The notes under the pieces are model-generated. The model was not told the DNA's origin, did no database searches, and worked only from the letters and a program-made list of their open reading frames with translations. Below are positions 59,089 to 64,000 of a stretch of DNA of 64,000 bases, piece after piece (position 1 is the stretch's first letter; each line of letters starts with the position of its first letter). This DNA is from Hymenopus coronatus. Lineage: Eukaryota; Arthropoda; Insecta; Mantodea; Hymenopodidae. The stretch is taken from positions 96,484,001 to 96,548,000 of the forward strand of contig CM060883.1 in NCBI GenBank assembly GCA_030762935.1, read 5' to 3'. The position numbers and the translations under genes were made by a program.

Positions 59089-59440
59089 ATAATATATTGT
59101 GATTGGTAGCCTCTTACGTATGAAATTGCTCTCTACATGTTGGAATGTGAAGAAGTGCAAATAGATTGATATTTGATATAGAACAGTGTGTATAACTCTC
59201 ATTTTGTCCACTTAATAATAGTATTGTCCAAAATGAAGCACACATTTTAGGATCTGATGTATTTTGATTGGCGCTGAGTTATGTCTCTCCTATGTTTACA
59301 TACATCATGCAATGTCCAGCTCCTGTGTTTACAAGTTGCCCACTGACTCACAAGGAAGCGAGGGACCAATTCATCACAAATCGTCATCTTCGCAAAATAT
59401 GAACATTCGCTGCAGTGTATAAACGGATGTAACATAGCTT
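59089..59440 (+). repeat. Dispersed repeat E, copy 1
   Basis: Matches the reverse complement of 62490-63065: GAAATTGCTCTCTACA, GTGAAGAAGTGCAAATAG, CCAAAATGAAGCACACATTT, CTCCTGTGTTTACAAGTTGC and GAAGCGAGGGACCAATTCA. Non-coding, class unknown. Confidence 0.8.
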
Positions 59441-60297
59441 CTCTTAATTCTCAATTTGGAGTTTTTTTAAGTGTTGAACATTAATTTGAATGCTCACTTT
59501 TGTAAGAGCAATACAGATGATTGAGTAGTTTAAGAACATAAGTGCAAATACTTACATGTTGAATTTAGTTATGTATGTTCTCAGTAAAACCAATTTTAAA
59601 TAAAGTGTATCAATATTTTCAAGTTCAACCCAGAATACATAATGAATCCTTATCATATAATGTTTGAAAACATAAAAAGGTTTTTACGTTTCAGTGTGAT
59701 CAATATTCTTTCCCCACATCACACTTTCTACCTATTATCAGGCAGGGCAAGGGGCAAAAGAGGGTCATCCCGTGTAACCTGTTATGTAAATAATCCCCAA
59801 ACGTCTGATAGAGGGAGTAATAGTCATCCTAAAAAGTTCTAGATATTCATTTGTCATTAAAAAATCTTAAAATCGTTAGAGCCATGTTTAGAAAACGGAA
59901 AATTGCATATCCCCTTCCTTGTAAAGTTTAGGCAGGGAGTTTTCATAAAATGCAAAATACGTACTGAAAATTGCCAGATCACATAAGTAGGTAGGTGTTT
60001 CTGTTTTTTCGTTGTACAAAAATGAGACAAATGACACAAAAATGACTTTCTGTGCATTGGAATGGTGCTAGGATGTTTAAACTTGAATACCAATATATTC
60101 TGTTTCTGTTTTTGGGATGTAGAGACAACGTAATGTCCCTTATGAAATTGACTTTATAGCAAATAAGAACAGGCATATCCAGAAAACCTCTGTTCTGTCT
60201 CTGACGGGTCGCGATTGGAGGAATTGATTTGTTATCTACGAGATCACTTCAATGTAATATTCTTTAATCCTGGCTTTAATGATTGAGACTCCTATGC

Positions 60298-60298
<1 letters not shown>
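59441..60298. other. AT-rich sequence with a repeat D fragment
   Basis: No gene recognised. 59840-59960 holds a diverged piece of repeat D on the minus strand (AGATATTCATTTGTCATT, CGTTAGAGCCATGTTTAG), copy 9. Confidence 0.5.
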
Positions 60299-60348
<50 letters not shown>

Positions 60349-60349
60349 A
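60299..60349. repeat. TTA microsatellite
   Basis: About 17 TTA units directly before the AG at 60356-60357. It would act as the pyrimidine-poor upstream region of the putative exon B acceptor. Confidence 0.95.
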
Positions 60350-60357
60350 TATTATAG

Positions 60358-60522
60358 TGATGATGAAGGCATGGTATTTAGAAATACACAGACGGAGGAG
60401 TCTCCAGAAGCACAGAGCAGGCTCCAGACGACGATGTGCACAAGCAAGGACAAGGTCCCTAACGATTTCAGACAGATAACAAGCGGTGCCGGCTGTGTCC
60501 CTGGGGATGCCGTAAAACCAAG
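60358..60522 (+). CDS. Putative internal exon B of the same host gene
   Basis: A 165-base open segment after TATTATAG (AG 60356-60357) and before the donor CCAAG|GTAGTA (60523). It reads one leading base, then DDEGMVFRNTQTEESPEAQS, later TSKDKVPNDFRQITSG and GDAVKP, ending in two bases: phase 2 on both sides, as for exon A. Joining to exon A would complete an Arg codon (CG+T). The acidic, Ser/Thr-rich content resembles a disordered linker. The donor is weaker than exon A's, and other frames here are also open in part, so this is less certain. No family recognised. Confidence 0.42.
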
Positions 60523-60554
60523 GTAGTACCTACCTAGGAATAGGGTCCCATCAG

Positions 60555-60599
60555 ACCAACCAACCAACCAACCAACCAACCAACCAACCAACCAACCAA
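60555..60599. repeat. CCAA tetranucleotide microsatellite
   Basis: About 11 CCAA units. Confidence 0.95.
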
Positions 60600-61045
60600 A
60601 ATGCCAGGGATAAACCTTTCCAAAGCGCATAATGCAGTGGCAGCTCGCGGTGCAGGAAATATATGAAAAATTCTGAAGCTTAAAAACAAAATGGTGCGGG
60701 CCAAAAATTATGTCATCAGTATTACCCTTTTTCTGTTTTCTAGATTAAGTCAATTCTCCTGTCTTTAAGAGCAAATTTATCTATTATTTGAAGCTATTCT
60801 CTCTAGTGTTATAGCAGCCAAACAAAATTTACAAAAATCTAAAGTATTTCCGGACCTTTAGTTTCTTTCTTTGCGCAAATTTGTAACTAAAATTTCGCCT
60901 AGGAATTAAAAGGTGTTTTCTGGTCCTCATCATTTCATGGTCAATAATTAAAAGGATTTCTAATAAAATATACATACTTTTGGGGGCAAAAAAAAAAAAA
61001 AAAAAGACGCAAATTGACTTGTAGACCGAATTCACTCACTGATCA
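60600..61045. other. Unassigned AT-rich sequence with A run
   Basis: No gene recognised. An 18-A run at 60988-61005, preceded by AATAAAATATAC, could be a retroposon 3' end on +, but the body is not identified. Confidence 0.5.
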
Positions 61046-61567
61046 AATGATACTAATCTAAAGCTGCTACCTGAGGGTGCAAGATGAATGCTTCACAGTT
61101 AAGACACTTTCATAGCTAAACAAGCAATAATGACGTCATATTGCCATGGCACTTTTACCAAACAAGAGAAATTATACTAATCTAAAGCTCCTAAAGCTGC
61201 TACCTGAGGGTGCAAGATGAATGCTTCACTGTTAAGACACTTTCATAGCTAAACAAGCAATAATGACGTCATATTGCCATGGCACTTTTACCAAACAAGA
61301 GAAATGATACTAATCTAAAGCTCCTAAAGCTGCTACCTGAGGGTGCAAGATGAATGCTTCACAGTTAAGACACTTTCATAGCTAAACAAGCAATAATGAC
61401 GTCATATTGCCATGGCACTTTTACCAAACGAGAGATATGATACTAATCTAAAGCTCCTAAAGCTGCTACCTGAGGGTGCAAGATGAATGCTTCACAGTTA
61501 AGACACTTTCATAGCTAAACAAGCAATAATGACGTCATATTGCCATGGCACTTTTATCAAACAAGAG
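61046..61567. repeat. 133-bp tandem array, four near-identical units with CRE-type palindromes
   Basis: The anchor TGCAAGATGAATGCTTCAC starts at 61078, 61211, 61344 and 61477 (133-bp step). Each unit has TGACGTCA (61131, 61264, 61397, 61530), next to ATTGCCATGGC. The first unit lacks the AAGCTCCT insertion. Only a few differences between units. Confidence 0.95.
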
Positions 61568-61904
61568 AAATGCTGAATGCGGTTAGTGTTGGTGGAAGAT
61601 AGGCTGGGAGTTATTGACCAGCAGTAAATGCAGCATTGGAAACAAACAGCCGCGTCGAATTAATCACAATCTGACATGAAGTTGGCACCATTGTATACTA
61701 TCTGTCTCTCCTGGTTTTCATCATGTACAATGTCTCTTTCTACTCAGAATTCTCTGGATTTTGTACTAACCGGATTAAACAAAAGCGTTTGTTCCACTGC
61801 TTAACATTTCCAAGTTACCATAAAACTGAAATGTTGGAGTGAATCCTTCCTATATTATACTCAAAACCGTAACATCGAACCACTGCAATCTCAGTTTTAC
61901 TTTT
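61568..61904. other. Unassigned sequence
   Basis: No gene or known repeat recognised. Confidence 0.5.
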
Positions 61905-62310
61905 TCTAGCCCCATATGTACAATGTACATACATAGTGTATAGAGAATGTATTGTATTGTACCCAAAAATTTGAATCCGAGATTTCTACGGAAATACATG
62001 TTTTAGGACCCCTTGAATCAAAAAAAAAAAAAGAAGAAAAAAAGTATTTTCAGAAAAAAGGAGTATGTCAACTCCTGTGCATACAAAAAAAGGAACTTCA
62101 GTCACCTAGCAACCAGCTTTTTAGTATCACTTTAACCTATGGTACTCCCTTATTTCGCTTCTACTTAAAGGAATCAAGTAATAAGACTATTTCTGCTAAT
62201 TTTTTCTCAATTAGCATGAAGTAAATAGAAGCATAAGCGTTTTAACGACAATTTGTTGCAGAGATGTAGAGAAAGCCATGTGAATGGAACACATCAGATT
62301 TTTGTTATTG
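61905..62310 (+). repeat. Dispersed repeat D, copy 10, internally deleted
   Basis: The palindrome-type start (GTACATACATAGTGTATAGAG) and CCGAGATTTCTACGGAAATAC are joined directly, after an A-rich piece, to CTCCTGTGCATACAAAAAAA and the usual right end AACACATCAGATTTTTG. About 450 bp of the middle, including the microsatellite, is missing. Confidence 0.8.
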
Positions 62311-62843
62311 TATACAGATAGGAGGTGAATAAATGCAAATATGTCCATCTAAGGACAATGTGATGTGATGATTCAGTATTTGCAGTTTTTTCAGTTTTTT
62401 GTATTTGAGAAGATGACAATTTAGAGCATTGGTATGTTCCCGAGTTTTGGCATAAATTAAATGGATATCTGGTGATTCAGCATGTGTACCTGCAGCTATT
62501 CATTGTGTAAAGCAAAAGTTTGTGATTGAATTGGTCCCTCGCTTCCTTGTGAGTCATGTGAATGCATGTAGGTGGTGTGCAACTTGTAAACACAGGAGCT
62601 GGCATTGCGTGATGTATGTAAACATAGGAGGTACATAACTCAGCGCCATTCAAAATACATTAGATCCTAAAATGTGTGCTTCATTTTGGACAATACTATT
62701 ATTAAGTGGAAAATATGAGTGTTATACACACTGTTCTATATCAAATATCAATTTATTTGCACTTAAAATAAGAACTATAGCTTTCCTGGCGACGTGTTAA
62801 TTCAAGATCTTCTCGGGCTTCTAGCCAGGTAAAAACTTGGCTT

Positions 62844-62884
62844 GACACCAACGTTTCGAAGAAGTGCATCTTCCTCGTCTTCAG
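62844..62884 (-). ncRNA. Hammerhead-like core, left arm of palindrome
   Basis: Exact mirror of 62893-62933 on the other strand. The two CTGAAGA blocks are 8 bp apart, back to back. Confidence 0.45.
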
Positions 62885-62892
62885 GGTTCACC

Positions 62893-62933
62893 CTGAAGAC
62901 GAGGAAGATGCACTTCTTCGAAACGTTGGTGTC
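62893..62933 (+). ncRNA. Hammerhead-like core, right arm of palindrome
   Basis: CTGAAGA 62893-62899, stem II GAGGAAG/CTTCTTC with a 5-nt loop, GAAAC, short stem III (ACG/TGT with TTGG loop), then GTC. The same bases as 2243-2283 except in the stem III loop. Confidence 0.45.
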
Positions 62934-63134
62934 AAGCCAAGTTTTTATTGGCTAGAAGCCCGAGAAGATCTTGAATTATTTGCACTTCTTCACCTCCCAC
63001 CCTGTAGAGAGCAATTTCCCGCAAAACAGGCTCACAGTCACAATATATTTTTCCAGATAAAGCATAGTGTCACACACGTGAGGGATTTGAAATAAGAGCT
63101 TTGACCACATCATTCGATAGGTTTAAAATTATTA

Positions 63135-63800
63135 CAAAAAGTCTGATGTGTTCCATGCACATGACTTTCTCAACATCTCTGTACAAATTATTGTTAAAAA
63201 GCTTTTCTTCTATTTGCTTCAAGATAATCAAAATAAAATGAGCAGAAATGTTATTATTACTTGCTTCCTTGAAAGTAGCAGGGGAATAAAGGAGTGCCTT
63301 AGGCTAAAGTATAGTCAAATTTTTTAAAAGCTGGTTGCTATGTGATTGAAATTTCTTTGTATGGCTAGGAGTTGACAAAATTCCCATATCAGAAAAGTAT
63401 AAGTATCTTAAAACTTAAATAAATAACAAGGATTATCTCAAAAATTGTCAACTCTCAAGAAACAAATGTATATAACATAAATTATGTGTTCTAATGAGTT
63501 CTACATTTTTTATTAAGTAAGCTTTTGTAGTATCTATTACGTTTGCAGTTATGCAAAGTCCCACATATTTCATCCAGAATAGATGCCTTCAGAGGTTATT
63601 CCCAGAAAATTCAAAATATACATTTTATTTGTCACATAAATAACTTTAATATTTGATAGTTTATTAAAAAATGTTAGAGCCATTTTTGAGAAAATGAAAC
63701 AATTTTTCCATGTAAAGGGAGTTGGGGGTGGGGAGATTATCTTGAAAATCTTTGTGTTGCATCCTTGGAAGATACTGAACTTAAATACCAAGTTTGATTT
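63135..63800 (-). repeat. Dispersed repeat D, copy 11
   Basis: Starts AAAAGTCTGATGTGTTCCATG and continues through AAGCTGGTTGCTATGTG, AGAATAGATGCCTTCAGAGG and ATACCAAGTTTG, then breaks off before the microsatellite and palindromic end. Confidence 0.8.
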
Positions 63801-64000
63801 TTAATGGACATTGAATAGGGAGGGAAAACAGAATAAGACAGAAAATAGAGAGAGATGAACAAAGGAGATTTGGAGAAAGAGAGATCTGAAAATAAAGAGA
63901 AACAACAAAAGGAGGGAGAGAGAAAAAGGAAGAGAAGGAATTTACAGTTTGCAATAATTTAAGCGGAGCTGCAAGTTCTATTATTGCTGTAGTACAACTT
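63801..64000. other. Purine-rich low-complexity sequence
   Basis: GA-rich tract (63810-63940) to the window edge. No gene seen. Confidence 0.6.

Larger units (their letters stand above)
62765..62975. mobile_element. Palindromic Penelope-type insert with head-to-head hammerhead-like cores
   Basis: 211 bp between 12-bp direct repeats TTATTTGCACTT. After 34 unique bases, an inverted repeat with arms of about 89 bp is centred at 62888-62889 with a 2-base gap. Each arm equals the Penelope-type terminal sequence at about 2240-2330. No coding region is present. It looks like two terminal-repeat ends joined head to head and inserted together. Confidence 0.85.
62490..63065 (-). repeat. Dispersed repeat E, copy 2, split by a palindromic insert
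   Basis: Reverse-oriented partner of 59089-59440. It is interrupted at TTATTTGCACTT (62753-62764), which is repeated after the insert (62976-62987). Confidence 0.8.

Noticed and set aside
60352..60630. Minus-strand 92-codon frame with GWLV repeats
   Set aside because: It runs through the CCAA microsatellite, and its other half is the antisense of the more protein-like + strand frame.
62799..62977. Palindrome as an assembly artefact
   Set aside because: A 12-bp target duplication flanks it, and unique sequence continues on both sides, which a false inversion would not produce. Raw reads should still be checked.

Overview
This is a repeat-dominated piece of a large animal genome, most likely an arthropod and probably an insect. 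The evidence is the mix of eukaryotic mobile elements: Jockey-like, CR1-like and L1/Tx1-like non-LTR retrotransposons, a Penelope-like element, Helitrons, and hAT, piggyBac, Tc1 and mariner remnants, together with tRNA-derived SINEs and long satellite arrays. There are no operons, ribosome binding sites or CRISPR arrays. The species cannot be fixed from sequence alone.

Layout. 1-2.1 kb: minus-strand Jockey-type LINE running off the left edge. 2.1-3.0 kb: a Penelope-type terminal repeat with a hammerhead-like core, then a 69-bp array. 3.0-6.3 kb: decayed hAT transposon. 6.8-7.6 kb: 3' end of a Jockey-type LINE. 7.8-24.8 kb: about 14 kb of a 54-bp satellite, interrupted by a CR1-like LINE (9.9-11.9 kb) and an mRNA-like insert (11.9-12.7 kb). 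25.4-30.1 kb: SINE, dispersed repeat D, and an L1/Tx1-like LINE nested in D. 30.1-31.4 kb: piggyBac remnant. 31.4-45.0 kb: Helitron copies on both strands, one holding a nested Penelope-like element with inverted ends, plus Tc1 fragments. 45.0-48.5 kb: SINEs and a mariner pseudogene split by repeat D. 49.2-50.0 kb: 68-bp array. 52.2-59.1 kb: 76-bp array of roughly 90 units. 61.0-61.6 kb: four 133-bp units, each with a perfect TGACGTCA. 62.8-63.0 kb: a 211-bp palindromic insert with head-to-head hammerhead-like cores and a 12-bp target duplication.

Host genes. Two segments on the + strand, 50021-50137 and 60358-60522, have acceptor and donor sites, open frames of protein-like composition, and matching phases. 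They may be two exons of one gene whose 10-kb intron holds the 76-bp satellite. I do not recognise the protein. All other coding traces belong to mobile elements, and nearly all are broken.

Order of events. The nesting gives relative ages: repeat D went into a hAT element and into a mariner copy; an L1/Tx1-like LINE went into a D copy; the Penelope-like element went into a Helitron; the palindromic insert went into repeat E; the CR1-like LINE and the mRNA-like insert went into the 54-bp satellite. Target-site duplications were read by eye at several of these joints. Repeat lengths were counted by hand; copy numbers and identities are estimates.
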